32,649 nucleotides of DNA from an uncultured Opitutia bacterium (GTDB taxonomy: Bacteria; Verrucomicrobiota; Verrucomicrobiia; Opitutales; Opitutaceae). Positions 7,047 through 15,528 of the stretch are shown one piece after another. The stretch lies in contig CAIKTR010000050.1 in assembly GCA_903830425.1 (NCBI GenBank), forward strand, positions 1-32,649, read 5' to 3'. Made by a program: the position numbers and the translations under genes. The notes below the pieces were generated by a model that was not told the DNA's origin, searched no databases, and saw only the letters and a program-made list of their open reading frames with translations. The stretch's first letter is position 1. The number at the start of each line of letters is the position of its first letter.

Positions 7047-9521
7047 TCAGCTCGGGGGCAGCTCGGTCAGGGCGACGGCGGTGGCCCGGCCGCGGTGGAG
7101 CCGGTAGGTGGCCAGGCCGTGCGGGGCGAGGGCCCCGAGCGGGTAGGTGCGCCCGGCCAGCGTGAGGCGGGGCTGCGCGGGGCGGCCCGCGACCTCCTGC
7201 AGCCGCACGATTTGCCCGCGGCCGTCCTCGGCCGGCTTGAGCGCCAGCAGCTTCACGCCCGCGGGGGCGAGGGCGGCGAGGCTGCCGGAGCGGCCCAGCG
7301 GGCCGGGGTGGGGCGGCACGGCCAGGGTGACGGCCGGCTGCTCGAGCTCGGCGGCGAGGCGCGGCAGGAGCCGGCCGCTGGTGGTGAGGAGAAAGTTGAA
7401 GCGGTACTCGCCGCGGTCGGCGACGGGCAGCGAGACGGGCGTGGCCGGCGTGTCGCGCAGGTCGAAGCAGTAGCGGGTGGAGCGCACGACGGAGGCCCGG
7501 AAGGTGCCGTCCGAGGTGTCGAAGCCGTAGAGCGCGTCGCTGGCAAAGCCCAGCGTGTGTCCGTCCCGCTGCAGCCGGACCCAGCGTCCGCCGGGCACCT
7601 CGCCCGCGGGCCCGCGCCGCACCTGGCCGCCGGGCACCTCGTAGGTGGCCTGGTCGCCGGCGCCGGGGAACACCAGCTTGAGGCGCGCGCGCGTCTCGTT
7701 CCAGAGCAGCCGCGCCTCGACGTCGATCGCGTCGCGCCCGCGCGCCAGGCGCAGGCACAGGTCGAGCTGGGAGCTGCCGCCGGTGAGCCGGACCCAGAGC
7801 GCGGCGCGCAGGGGGCCGGACTCGAGGGTCTCGACGGCGGTGACCTTCCAGGCGTGGCGCACCGTCATCAGGTGCAGGGAGTCGGGCTCGTCGTAGAGGC
7901 CGCCCCAGGAGCCGAAGGCGTCGTCGACCGTGATCGCGCCGAGCCCGCCGGCGGCGAGCAGGCGGCGGGCGCCCTGGAAGAGGGAGATGCCGCGGGCGCC
8001 GGGGCGGGCGGCGACGCGGTAGCGGCCGTTGGTGATCTCGCCGCGGCGGGGGGCGCGGGTGCCGGCCGGCACCGCGGGCGCGCGGGCGCCCTCGACCCAG
8101 CCGACGCTGAAGAGGCCCCAGCCGAGCGCGGGCAGGCGGGCGGTGGTGAGCACGCGGATGCGCCACGGGATGGCGGGCAGGAAGGAGTGCTCCGGCTTGA
8201 TGCGCTGGAACGGCAGCCGCTGGCCCCCCGGCCCGCGGACCTCGAGCGGGACCTCGCCGGGCCGGTTCTCGTAGGCGAAGATGGGGCGGTAATCGAGGCA
8301 GACCTCGAGCTCGAGCGGCCCGGCGTAGGCGTGCGGGTGGGGGTTCCACACCAGCAGCGACATGGCGCTGGGATGATCCGGGCCGACCGCGGGCACCGTG
8401 GTGTCCGCGCGGCGGGCGAGGGCGTTGAGGGCGGAGAACTCGACCGTGCGGGCGGTGTGGAGCAGGCCGCGGGTCCAGTCGGTCTGCTCGTCGAGGGCGC
8501 GCTCGATGCTGGAGCCGGGCAGGATGTCGTGAAACGAGTTGAACAGGAGCCCGCGCCAGGCGGCGCCGAGGTCGGGGGCGGGCGCGGGGGCGACCAGGCC
8601 GGCGGCGGTGGCGGTGGTCTCGGCGCGGCTGAGCGCCGCCTCGGCCCGGCGGAAGGCGTACTTCAGCTTCGCCGCGGAGGTGTAGCAGCCGCGCTGGCAG
8701 AAGTTGAGCTCGCCCCGGTGCACCGGCGGCGCGGCCTCGGGCCGGGCCGCCACCTCCTGGGCCAGGGCGCCGAAAAACCGGTGCAGGCCCGAGTGGACGA
8801 CCGCCACCTCGGGATGGGCCGCGGCCCAGGCGTGCAGGTCGCGCACGAGGCGGCGGGTCGGCCCGCCGCCGTGGTTGCCCAGGCCGTAGAAGACCGCGAC
8901 GTGGTGGTAGGGCTGCTGCTCCGCCGCCGCGAGAAAGCCGTCCATCCGCCGCGCGGCCTCGTCGCGCTCGCAGCCGTACCAGCCGTGGATCGGGCGGTAG
9001 CCGAGGACGCGGGCGCCGGCGGGCCCCTCCCACCAGAAGGCCGGCCCCGGGAGCGGGTGCTGCTTCGGGTCGGGCCGGAAGAACGAGAAATAGCGCAGGC
9101 CCGCCGCCGCGAGGATCTCGGGCAGGCCGGCGCTGTGGCCGAAGGAGTCGGCGGCCCACGCCGCGGTCGCGGGGCGGCCGAACTTCTCCGCGAAGTACCG
9201 CTGCCCGTGCAGGTAGACGCGCGCAAACGTCTCGGTGGCCGGCAGGTTGGTGTCCGGCTGCAGGTAGCCGCCGCCGATCGGGTCCCAGCGGCCCGCCCGG
9301 ATGTGGCGCAGGATCCGGGCGAAGGTCGCCGGCTCCTCGCGCTCGATGTGCTCGTACAGCGCGGTCTCGCCGCGCGCATAGGTGAGCGCCGGGATCTCGT
9401 CCATCAGCGCCAGCACCGTGCGGACGGTGATGAGGCTCTCATTGAGCCCCTCGCGCCAGTCCCACTGCCAGACCGGGTCGAGATGCGAGTTGGCGATCAG
9501 GTGAAACGTGTAGCGGGGCAT
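7047..9521 (-). CDS. Glycoside hydrolase family 38 alpha-mannosidase-like protein
   Basis: GH38 enzymes are retaining, zinc-dependent alpha-mannosidases. The 824-aa protein opens with LIANSHLDPVWQW, in which H13 and D15 are the expected zinc ligands. AWAADSFGHSAGLPEIL contains D125, the expected catalytic nucleophile. FYGLGNHGGGPT and SFHDILPGSSIE (with the conserved zinc-binding His) complete the active site. The C-terminal half is beta-rich, as in the family. There is no signal peptide, so it is probably cytoplasmic and acts on small oligosaccharides taken up by the cell. It is the last gene of a minus-strand run AraC - FAH-family enzyme - GH38, 48 bp after the FAH gene. The substrate (alpha-mannoside or another sugar) cannot be read from sequence. 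Confidence 0.9.
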   Translation of the reverse strand: MPRYTFHLIANSHLDPVWQWDWREGLNESLITVRTVLALMDEIPALTYARGETALYEHIEREEPATFARILRHIRAGRWDPIGGGYLQPDTNLPATETFARVYLHGQRYFAEKFGRPATAAWAADSFGHSAGLPEILAAAGLRYFSFFRPDPKQHPLPGPAFWWEGPAGARVLGYRPIHGWYGCERDEAARRMDGFLAAAEQQPYHHVAVFYGLGNHGGGPTRRLVRDLHAWAAAHPEVAVVHSGLHRFFGALAQEVAARPEAAPPVHRGELNFCQRGCYTSAAKLKYAFRRAEAALSRAETTATAAGLVAPAPAPDLGAAWRGLLFNSFHDILPGSSIERALDEQTDWTRGLLHTARTVEFSALNALARRADTTVPAVGPDHPSAMSLLVWNPHPHAYAGPLELEVCLDYRPIFAYENRPGEVPLEVRGPGGQRLPFQRIKPEHSFLPAIPWRIRVLTTARLPALGWGLFSVGWVEGARAPAVPAGTRAPRRGEITNGRYRVAARPGARGISLFQGARRLLAAGGLGAITVDDAFGSWGGLYDEPDSLHLMTVRHAWKVTAVETLESGPLRAALWVRLTGGSSQLDLCLRLARGRDAIDVEARLLWNETRARLKLVFPGAGDQATYEVPGGQVRRGPAGEVPGGRWVRLQRDGHTLGFASDALYGFDTSDGTFRASVVRSTRYCFDLRDTPATPVSLPVADRGEYRFNFLLTTSGRLLPRLAAELEQPAVTLAVPPHPGPLGRSGSLAALAPAGVKLLALKPAEDGRGQIVRLQEVAGRPAQPRLTLAGRTYPLGALAPHGLATYRLHRGRATAVALTELPPS

Positions 9522-9569
9522 GGAGGGGATGGTGGGTGGGGCAGGGGGGAAGGGGCGGGCCGGGTCGCG

Positions 9570-10373
9570 TCACACGGGCTCGTTGATGACCGGATTGGTC
9601 AGCGTGCCGATGCGCTCGATCACGATGCTCACGGTGTCGCCGGGCTGGAGGAAGCGGGGCGGCTGGCGGGCGAAGCCGACGCCGTGCGGGGTGCCGGTGA
9701 GGATGACGGTGCCGGGCAGGAGGGTCTTGCTGCCGCTGAGGAACTCGATCAGCGCCGGCACGTCGAAGCACATGTCGCTGGTGTGCGAGTCCTGGAGGGT
9801 CTCGCCGTTGACGAGGGTCTGGATCGCGAGGTTGTTCGGGTCGGGGATCTCGTCGCGGGTCACGAGCACCGGCCCGAGCGGGCAGAAGGTGTCGAAGCTC
9901 TTGGCCTGGCAGAACTGGCCGCCGCCCCAGCGCCGCTGCCAGTCGCGGGCGGAGACGTCGTTGGCGCAGGTGTAGCCGAGCACGTAGTCGAGGGCCTCGG
10001 CCCGGCGCACGTTCTTGCAGCGCCGGCCGATCACCACCGCCAGCTCGCACTCGTAGTCGACCTCGTGGCTGGCGAGGTGGCGCGGGAGCTCGATCGGGTC
10101 GCCGGGATGCTGCAGCGAGTTGAGGCTCTTGAGGAAGAGCATCGGCTGGGCGGGCACGCCCTTGCCGCCCTCTGCGGCGTGCCGCTGGTAGTTGAGGCCG
10201 ATCGCGAGGATGCCGGAGGGCGTGAGCGGCGCGAGGCGCTTGCCGGGGACGACGACGCGGTCGGTGACGTGAAAGTCGCCGAGGAGGTCGCCGGCGATTT
10301 CGCGGGCGGAGCCGTCGGCCTGGAGCGCGGCGTAGGCCGGGCCGGCGGGGGTCAGGTGGCGGAGGATCTTCAT
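9570..10373 (-). CDS. Fumarylacetoacetate hydrolase-family protein
   Basis: FAH-family enzymes hydrolyse or decarboxylate 2-keto or 2,4-diketo acids using a divalent metal. The 267-aa protein has GILAIGLNYQRHA, the metal-ligand region DYECELAVVIGRR (ExE), YTCANDVSARDWQ and a C-terminal TGTPHGVGFARQPP. These are the usual landmarks of the bacterial FAH fold. The frame is open far upstream, but MKILRH at 10373 is the natural start, since the extra N-terminus is a low-complexity Pro/Arg string overlapping the AraC gene. Possible roles include 2-keto-3-deoxy or 2,4-diketo-3-deoxy sugar acid hydrolysis in a non-phosphorylative sugar pathway, suggested by the sugar-related neighbours; sequence alone does not decide it. 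The gap to AraC is 64 bp. Confidence 0.88.
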   Translation of the reverse strand: MKILRHLTPAGPAYAALQADGSAREIAGDLLGDFHVTDRVVVPGKRLAPLTPSGILAIGLNYQRHAAEGGKGVPAQPMLFLKSLNSLQHPGDPIELPRHLASHEVDYECELAVVIGRRCKNVRRAEALDYVLGYTCANDVSARDWQRRWGGGQFCQAKSFDTFCPLGPVLVTRDEIPDPNNLAIQTLVNGETLQDSHTSDMCFDVPALIEFLSGSKTLLPGTVILTGTPHGVGFARQPPRFLQPGDTVSIVIERIGTLTNPVINEPV

Positions 10374-10437
10374 GGGCGGCGCAGGGAGAGCAAGAGGGGC
10401 CGGGCGGCGGAGGGCAAGGGCGGCCGGTCGCGGCCGG

Positions 10438-11268
10438 CTACGGGTCGCCGCCGGCGGCCCAGGCCCCGGGGGGCCGGCCGTGGCGGGCGCGGAACCGCCG
10501 GTAGAAGTGCGAGAGGTCGCCGTAGCCGCTGGAAAACGCCGCGCCGAGCACCGAGTGCCGGCCCGCGCGCAGCAGCCGGGCGGCATGGGTGAGCCGCCGC
10601 TCGGTCAGCTCCGCCAGGAAGGTGCGGCCCGTCACGGTGCGGAACAGGGCGCTGAAGTGGCGCCGCGACATCGCGGCCCGGGCGCAGGCGCGCTCCAGGC
10701 TCCAGGGCTCGTAGAACGTTTCCGCCAGCTCCCGGGCCACCGCCTCGACCCGCCGCCGGGCGTGGTCCGCGGTGGGCTCGGCGGGCCGCCGGGCGAGCGA
10801 CACGAGGATCGTGCCCGCCGCGGCCCCGATGGCGGTCTCGCGCCCGACCTGCGCGCCGGCCTGCTCCACGATCGCCGCGCGCCAGAGCCCCTCGAAGCGG
10901 TGGCCCCAGACCGGGCCCGGGCGCAGGCCCACGCCGCGCCCGCCCGTCAGCCGGCGCCAGAGCTCCGCCAGGCCGGGCTCGCGCCGCAGGAACGCCTGCG
11001 AGAAGCACACCAGCAGCAGCGTCGGCGGCGCCGTGTCCGTGATCCGGTGCCGGTCGCCCGCGGGGATGCAGAGCACGGAGCCGGCGGGGGCGGGCACCGG
11101 CGGGCGGCCCCCGGAGCCGGCGCAGGTCACGCGCCCGTGCAGCACGTAGAGGAGCTTGTGGAAGCGGTCGGCCCGCTCCGCCATGCGAAAGCCCGGCCCG
11201 TGCACGCTCTCGGCGAAGACCACGCCGTGGGCCGGCAGGGTGACGGGGATGGGGCGGGAGACGGGCAT
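10438..11268 (-). CDS. AraC-family transcriptional regulator
   Basis: The 276-aa protein has an N-terminal cupin-like sensing domain (about residues 15-130, with KLLYVLHGRVTCAG and GSVLCIPAGDRHRI) and a C-terminal AraC double helix-turn-helix (about 180-270). Recognizable HTH parts are CARAAMSRRHFSALFR and the hallmark second motif SSGYGDLSHFYRRFRARHG. The ATG at 11268 is chosen; a GTG at 11358 would add 30 poorly conserved residues. It heads the minus-strand run with the FAH-family enzyme and GH38, and is divergent from the one-carbon cassette at 11381, so it may control either or both. Confidence 0.9.
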   Translation of the reverse strand: MPVSRPIPVTLPAHGVVFAESVHGPGFRMAERADRFHKLLYVLHGRVTCAGSGGRPPVPAPAGSVLCIPAGDRHRITDTAPPTLLLVCFSQAFLRREPGLAELWRRLTGGRGVGLRPGPVWGHRFEGLWRAAIVEQAGAQVGRETAIGAAAGTILVSLARRPAEPTADHARRRVEAVARELAETFYEPWSLERACARAAMSRRHFSALFRTVTGRTFLAELTERRLTHAARLLRAGRHSVLGAAFSSGYGDLSHFYRRFRARHGRPPGAWAAGGDP

Positions 11269-11380
11269 GGGCGGCGGCGGGCGGAGTGCCCGATCTGCCA
11301 ATCGAGACAAGCCCGATGCGCCAAGACGGGGCAAGGCAAAACCGGTAGGCTGATTCACCCTTTAGCCCAACCCCGTCCGC

Positions 11381-12439
11381 ATGCCCCGCTCCCCCCATCC
11401 CGTGGCCACCCGCGCCGAAGTCGAGACCGTGCTGCGGGGCGGCGCCCCGCGCCCGGTGCCGCTCTTCCTGCCGGCGATCTACGAGCACAAGGCCTGGTTC
11501 ATCGGCCGCACGCCGTCGGCGATCGCGCGCGACGCCGACCTGCTCACGCGGGCCCTGCTGGCCGAGTTCGAGGCGGTCGGGCCGGACGCCCTCACGGTCG
11601 GCGTCGATGTCTACAACCTCGAGGCGGAGGCGGTCGGCTGCGCCGTGACGTTCTACGAGGGCGACGACCCGAGCATCCCGGGCATCAAGCCCGGCGACCA
11701 CCTCCTCCGGGCGGGCGACGACCTCCGCGCGGCCCCGCTGCCCAATCCGCTCCAGGCCGGCCGCATGCCGGTGAACCTCGAGGCCGCGCGCCGCGTCCGC
11801 GCCGCCCTGGGCGCCGACTTCTGGCTGCGCGGCGCCATCTCCGGGCCGTTCTCGCTCGCCATCAGCCTGATGGGGGCGGACGCCCTCTACCTCGCCTGCC
11901 TCGACGACCCCGCGTGGGTGCAGCAGCTGCTCGCCTACGCCGGCCGCGTGATCAAGGAGTTCGGCAAGGGCTACCGCGACGCCGGCGCCGAGCTGATCGT
12001 GTTCGACTCCCAGGCCTCGCCCGACCTGCTGTCGCCGCGGATGTACGAGGAGCTGGTCCTGCCGATCACCCAGGACCTCGCCGCCTGGGCCGCCGCGCAG
12101 GGGATGCGCGACCTGCCGCTCGTCATCGGGGGCAACACCACGCGGATCGCCGGGCTGCTCGCCCGCACCGGCTGCAACAACCTGCTCTGCGACTTCACCG
12201 CCGACTTTGCCGTCTGGTCCGAGACCTGCCGCACGGCCGGCCGGGCCCTGCGCAGCAACCTCTCGCCCCGCCTGCTCGAGACGGCGCCGCCCGACGAGGT
12301 CTACGCCGCCGCCGCCCGCGAGGTGGCCCGCGGCAAGGACCTGCCCGGCTTCATCATGGGCACCGCCGTCGTCCCGTTCGGCACCCCCACGGCCAACGTG
12401 CTCGCGGTGAAGCGCGCCTGCCTCGACGCCCGTGCCTGA
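11381..12439 (+). CDS. Uroporphyrinogen decarboxylase-fold (MtaA/UroD-like) protein
   Basis: The 352-aa protein has a UroD-type TIM-barrel fold; members are either haem-pathway decarboxylases or corrinoid/THF-linked methyltransferases such as MtaA and MtbA. Family features are LTVGVDVYNLEAEAVGC near the N-terminus, GADFWLRGAISGPFSLAISL in the middle and GGNTTRIAGLLARTGCNNLL towards the end. True UroD motifs for haem synthesis are absent, so it is not HemE. The position where MtaA-type enzymes have a zinc-binding HxCG reads VIGG here, so a classical zinc thiolate site is not evident. It is the first gene of a four-gene plus-strand run and ends seven bases before the ATG of the MetF-like gene. 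Methyl-transfer or methyl-sensing in that pathway is an inference. Confidence 0.8.
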   Translation: MPRSPHPVATRAEVETVLRGGAPRPVPLFLPAIYEHKAWFIGRTPSAIARDADLLTRALLAEFEAVGPDALTVGVDVYNLEAEAVGCAVTFYEGDDPSIPGIKPGDHLLRAGDDLRAAPLPNPLQAGRMPVNLEAARRVRAALGADFWLRGAISGPFSLAISLMGADALYLACLDDPAWVQQLLAYAGRVIKEFGKGYRDAGAELIVFDSQASPDLLSPRMYEELVLPITQDLAAWAAAQGMRDLPLVIGGNTTRIAGLLARTGCNNLLCDFTADFAVWSETCRTAGRALRSNLSPRLLETAPPDEVYAAAAREVARGKDLPGFIMGTAVVPFGTPTANVLAVKRACLDARA

Positions 12440-12446
12440 TTCTCCC

Positions 12447-14033
12447 ATGCGCACCCTGCAGGACCGACTGACCCAGTCGGCCGACTTCCTCCTCGGGGTC
12501 GAACTCGTCTCGACCCGCGGCACGACCGCGGAGCCGCGCGCGGCGAAGACCAGCGCCTTCGCCCGCGACCTCGCGGGCTACGCCGGGCTCGACTGGGTCT
12601 CGATCACGGACAACGCCGGCGGCAACCCGATGCTGTCGCCGCTCGCCCTGGCCCGCCCGCTGCGCGCCGCCGGCCGGGAGACGGTGATCCATCTTTCCTG
12701 CAAGGATTTCAACCGCAACGGGCTCGAGAGCGAGGCCTGGCACCTCGCCGACCAGGGGTTCCGCAACATCCTCGCGCTGAGCGGCGACTACCCGGGGACC
12801 GGGGTCGGCGGCGGCGCCAAGCCGGTCTTTGACACCGACTCCGTCGGGCTGCTCACGCTGCTCGGCCGGCTGAACGCGGGGCTGGACGTCACCCGCCCGG
12901 GGGCGAAGCAGCCGGCGCGGCTCGCCCCGCAGCAGTTCTACCCGGGCGCCGTCGTGACCAATTTCAAGCTGCACGAGAACGAGGTCGTGCCGCAGCTGCT
13001 CAAGGCCGAGCGCAAGCTCGCCGCCGGCGCGCGCTGGTTCATCAACCAGATCGGCTACGATTCGCGCAAGGTGCACGAGCTCATCGCCTGGTTCCGCCGC
13101 CGCGGCCACGGCGCCGTGCCGCTCCTCGGCAACGTGTTCGTCCTCAACCCCGGCGCCGCCCGCGTCTTCCGCGCCCAGCGCATCCCCGGCGTCAGCCTCT
13201 CCGACGAGCTTGCCGCCGTCTGCGAGCGCCACGCCGCGAGCCCCGACCAGGGCAAGGCCTTCTTCCTCGAGCTCGCCGCCCGGCAGATCGCCATCTACCG
13301 CGGCCTCGGCTACCGCGGCGCCTACCTCGGCGGGGTGCACACCCTGGCCGACGTGGACCGCGTGCTCGCGCTCGAGCGCAGCTTCGCGCCCGACGACTGG
13401 CGGGGTTTCGCCCGCGAGATCCGGTTCTCGCGGCCGGGCGAGTTCTTTTATTTCGCCGAGGATCCGGCCACCGGCCTCGCCCACCCCGACGAGCTGCACC
13501 CGGCCTACGCCGCCTCCCTCCCGGCGCGGCCGGCGAGCCGCCACGTCACCTACTCCTACCGCTTCTCCAAGTTCACCCACGGCCTCCTCTTCACGCCCGG
13601 CCGGGGCCTGTGGAACCTTGGCGCGAAGCTCTGCCGCAGCGCGGCCGATTCCCGCCAGGGCCCGCCCGGCATGCACGCGGTCGAGCACCTCGGGAAAAGC
13701 CTGATGTTCGGCTGCCAGGACTGCGGCGACTGCTCGCTGCCCGACATCGCGTTCCTCTGCCCGGAGTCCTCCTGCGCCAAGAACCAGCGCAACGGCCCCT
13801 GCGGCGGCACGCGCGACGGCCGGTGCGAGGTCGAGGACTTCGACTGCATCTGGTCCCGCGCCTACGACCGCCTCAAGCACGAGGGCCGCACGGAGGAGCT
13901 CCTCGCCCACGCCCCCGTCATCCAGGACCAGACCCTCCGCGGCACCTCCAGCTGGGCCAACACCTGGCTCGGGCGCGACCACCTCGCCGCCCGCCCGCCC
14001 GCCGCCCCCGTTTCTCCGCCCGCCCAACCCTAG
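12447..14033 (+). CDS. metF: Methylenetetrahydrofolate reductase, MetF-MetV-like fusion
   Basis: The enzyme interconverts 5,10-methylene-THF and 5-methyl-THF. The N-terminal roughly 300 residues are a MetF barrel: LGVELVSTRGT, ITDNAGGNPMLSPL, VIHLSCKDFNRNGLESE and NILALSGDYP are all typical. The C-terminal part (about 370-480) has the cysteine-rich signature of MetV, the partner subunit of acetogen MetVF: GCQDCGDCSL, FLCPESSCAKN, GPCGGTRDGRCEVEDFDC and WSRAYDRLK. Here both halves are in one chain. Length is 528 aa against roughly 300 for a simple MetF. A GTG at 12432 overlapping the previous gene is an alternative start. With LigM-like protein next, it may run in the oxidative direction to recycle methyl-THF. 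Confidence 0.88.
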   Translation: MRTLQDRLTQSADFLLGVELVSTRGTTAEPRAAKTSAFARDLAGYAGLDWVSITDNAGGNPMLSPLALARPLRAAGRETVIHLSCKDFNRNGLESEAWHLADQGFRNILALSGDYPGTGVGGGAKPVFDTDSVGLLTLLGRLNAGLDVTRPGAKQPARLAPQQFYPGAVVTNFKLHENEVVPQLLKAERKLAAGARWFINQIGYDSRKVHELIAWFRRRGHGAVPLLGNVFVLNPGAARVFRAQRIPGVSLSDELAAVCERHAASPDQGKAFFLELAARQIAIYRGLGYRGAYLGGVHTLADVDRVLALERSFAPDDWRGFAREIRFSRPGEFFYFAEDPATGLAHPDELHPAYAASLPARPASRHVTYSYRFSKFTHGLLFTPGRGLWNLGAKLCRSAADSRQGPPGMHAVEHLGKSLMFGCQDCGDCSLPDIAFLCPESSCAKNQRNGPCGGTRDGRCEVEDFDCIWSRAYDRLKHEGRTEELLAHAPVIQDQTLRGTSSWANTWLGRDHLAARPPAAPVSPPAQP

Positions 14034-14053
14034 GTCCCCCCTCCGCGTTTTTT

Positions 14054-15406
14054 ATGAACGAACCCAAGCCCGCCTCCCTCGAGGCCAAACTCCAACAGTA
14101 TCCCAGCCCCGTCGAAATGCTGCGCCACGCGCCGGTCGGCGGGTACCAGTTCCCGTTCGCGCCCGAATTCACCAACTGGCGCGACGAGCAGGAGGCCTGG
14201 CAGCACAGCGTCGTCCTCTTCGACCAGTCCTACCACATGAAGGACGTCTATTTCGAGGGGCCGGATGTGAAGCGCCTGCTGTCCGACGTCGCCGTCAACA
14301 CGATGAAGAACTTCGGCGCCAACCGCGCCAAGCAGATCGTGACCTGCAACCCCGACGGCCACGTCATCGGCGACGCCATCCTCTTCGGCCACAGCGAGGA
14401 GAAGGTCAGCGTGGTCGGGCGCCCCTCCGTGCCGAACTGGATCGAGTTCCAGGCCCTCCGCGGGAACTACGCGGTCAAGGTCACGCGCGACGAGCGCACC
14501 GTCAGCAACCAGGGCCGCCGCCTGATCTACCGCTACCAGATCCAGGGGCCCAACGCCCTGGAGCTCATCAAGAGCGTGCACGAGGGTCCGTTCCCGGAGA
14601 TCCCGTTCTTCCACCTCGGGGACCTGAAGATCGCCGGCCGCCCGGTGCGCGCGCTCAACCACAACATGTCCCGCATGGGCGGGCTCGAGCTGCACGGCCC
14701 GGTGGACGACGGCGAGGCGGTCCTGAACGCCCTGCTCGCGGCCGGCCCGAAGTTCGGCCTGCGGCGCGGCGGCAGCCGGGCCTACTCGACGGTCTCGCCC
14801 GAGAGCGGCTGGATCCCGTCCCCCATGCCCGCCATTTATGCCGGGGACCAGATGAAGCCCTACCGCGAGTGGCTCCGCGCCGACGGCTTCGAGGCCAACG
14901 CCTCCCTCGGCGGCAGCTTTTATTCGCCCGCGATCGAGGATTATTACCAGACCCCGTGGGATCTGGGCTACGGGCGGCACGTCAAGTTCGACCACGACTT
15001 CATCGGGCGCGCCGCGCTCGAAAAGCTCGCGGACCAGCCGCATCGCCGCAAAGTCTGGCTGCGTTGGAACAACGAGGACGTCCTGCGGATTGATGCCAGC
15101 CAGCTCGGGCGGGGCGAGCGCTACAAGTACATGGAAATGCCGAATGCCTACTATTCGATCCTGCCCTTTGACCAGGTGCTGGCGGGCGGCCGCCTGGCCG
15201 GCCTGTCCACCTACACGGTTTACACGACCAACGTGCGCGGGTGGTTCTCGCTCGCCATGATTGACGAGAGCGTGGCCGATGGCGCCGCGGTGTCGGTCGT
15301 CTGGGGCGAGCAGGACGGCGGCTCCCGGAAGCCCAGCGTCGAGCGGCACGTGCAGACCGAGGTCCGCGCCACGGTTTCCTACCAGCGCCTCAATGAGCAA
15401 ACCTGA
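14054..15406 (+). CDS. LigM/DesA-like THF-dependent O-demethylase (GcvT family)
   Basis: Family members transfer a methyl group from a donor (methoxylated aromatics for LigM and DesA, DMSP for DmdA) to THF. The 450-aa protein begins with SPVEMLRHAPVGGYQFP and PEFTNWRDEQEAW, then VLFDQSYHM (residues 54-62), the layout I know from LigM. LigM is reported to depend on Tyr31, His60 and Tyr247; here Tyr31, His61 and Tyr244 (in RAYSTVSPESGW) fall at nearly the same positions, though an alignment is needed. GRHVKFDHDFIGRAALEKL is the GcvT-like C-terminal part. In Sphingobium SYK-6, ligM is linked to metF, and the same pairing is seen here. The actual methyl donor is unknown. Glycine cleavage T protein is less likely, since these are not GcvT's own motifs and the protein is longer. 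Confidence 0.87.
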   Translation: MNEPKPASLEAKLQQYPSPVEMLRHAPVGGYQFPFAPEFTNWRDEQEAWQHSVVLFDQSYHMKDVYFEGPDVKRLLSDVAVNTMKNFGANRAKQIVTCNPDGHVIGDAILFGHSEEKVSVVGRPSVPNWIEFQALRGNYAVKVTRDERTVSNQGRRLIYRYQIQGPNALELIKSVHEGPFPEIPFFHLGDLKIAGRPVRALNHNMSRMGGLELHGPVDDGEAVLNALLAAGPKFGLRRGGSRAYSTVSPESGWIPSPMPAIYAGDQMKPYREWLRADGFEANASLGGSFYSPAIEDYYQTPWDLGYGRHVKFDHDFIGRAALEKLADQPHRRKVWLRWNNEDVLRIDASQLGRGERYKYMEMPNAYYSILPFDQVLAGGRLAGLSTYTVYTTNVRGWFSLAMIDESVADGAAVSVVWGEQDGGSRKPSVERHVQTEVRATVSYQRLNEQT

Positions 15407-15528
15407 ACCGGCCCGCGGCGGGCCCCGCCACCCTTGATTCTGCCCGGCCACCGGCGCGACCTCCGCCCGGCCCGCCGCCGCGGCCGCCCGTACCCGGGCG
15501 GCGCGCCGGCGCCGGAGGGGGCGGCGCC

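Noticed and set aside
7095-10592. 1165-codon frame opposite GH38 and the FAH-family gene
   Set aside because: No family motif, low-complexity composition, and both opposite genes have intact catalytic signatures.
11269-11380. Possible cobalamin riboswitch before the one-carbon cassette
   Set aside because: The space is too short for a cobalamin aptamer with its expression platform, and no B12-box-like core was seen.
10370-12523. Long frames in both directions over the AraC and UroD-fold genes
   Set aside because: They are frame shadows. AraC and UroD signatures are found only in the chosen frames.
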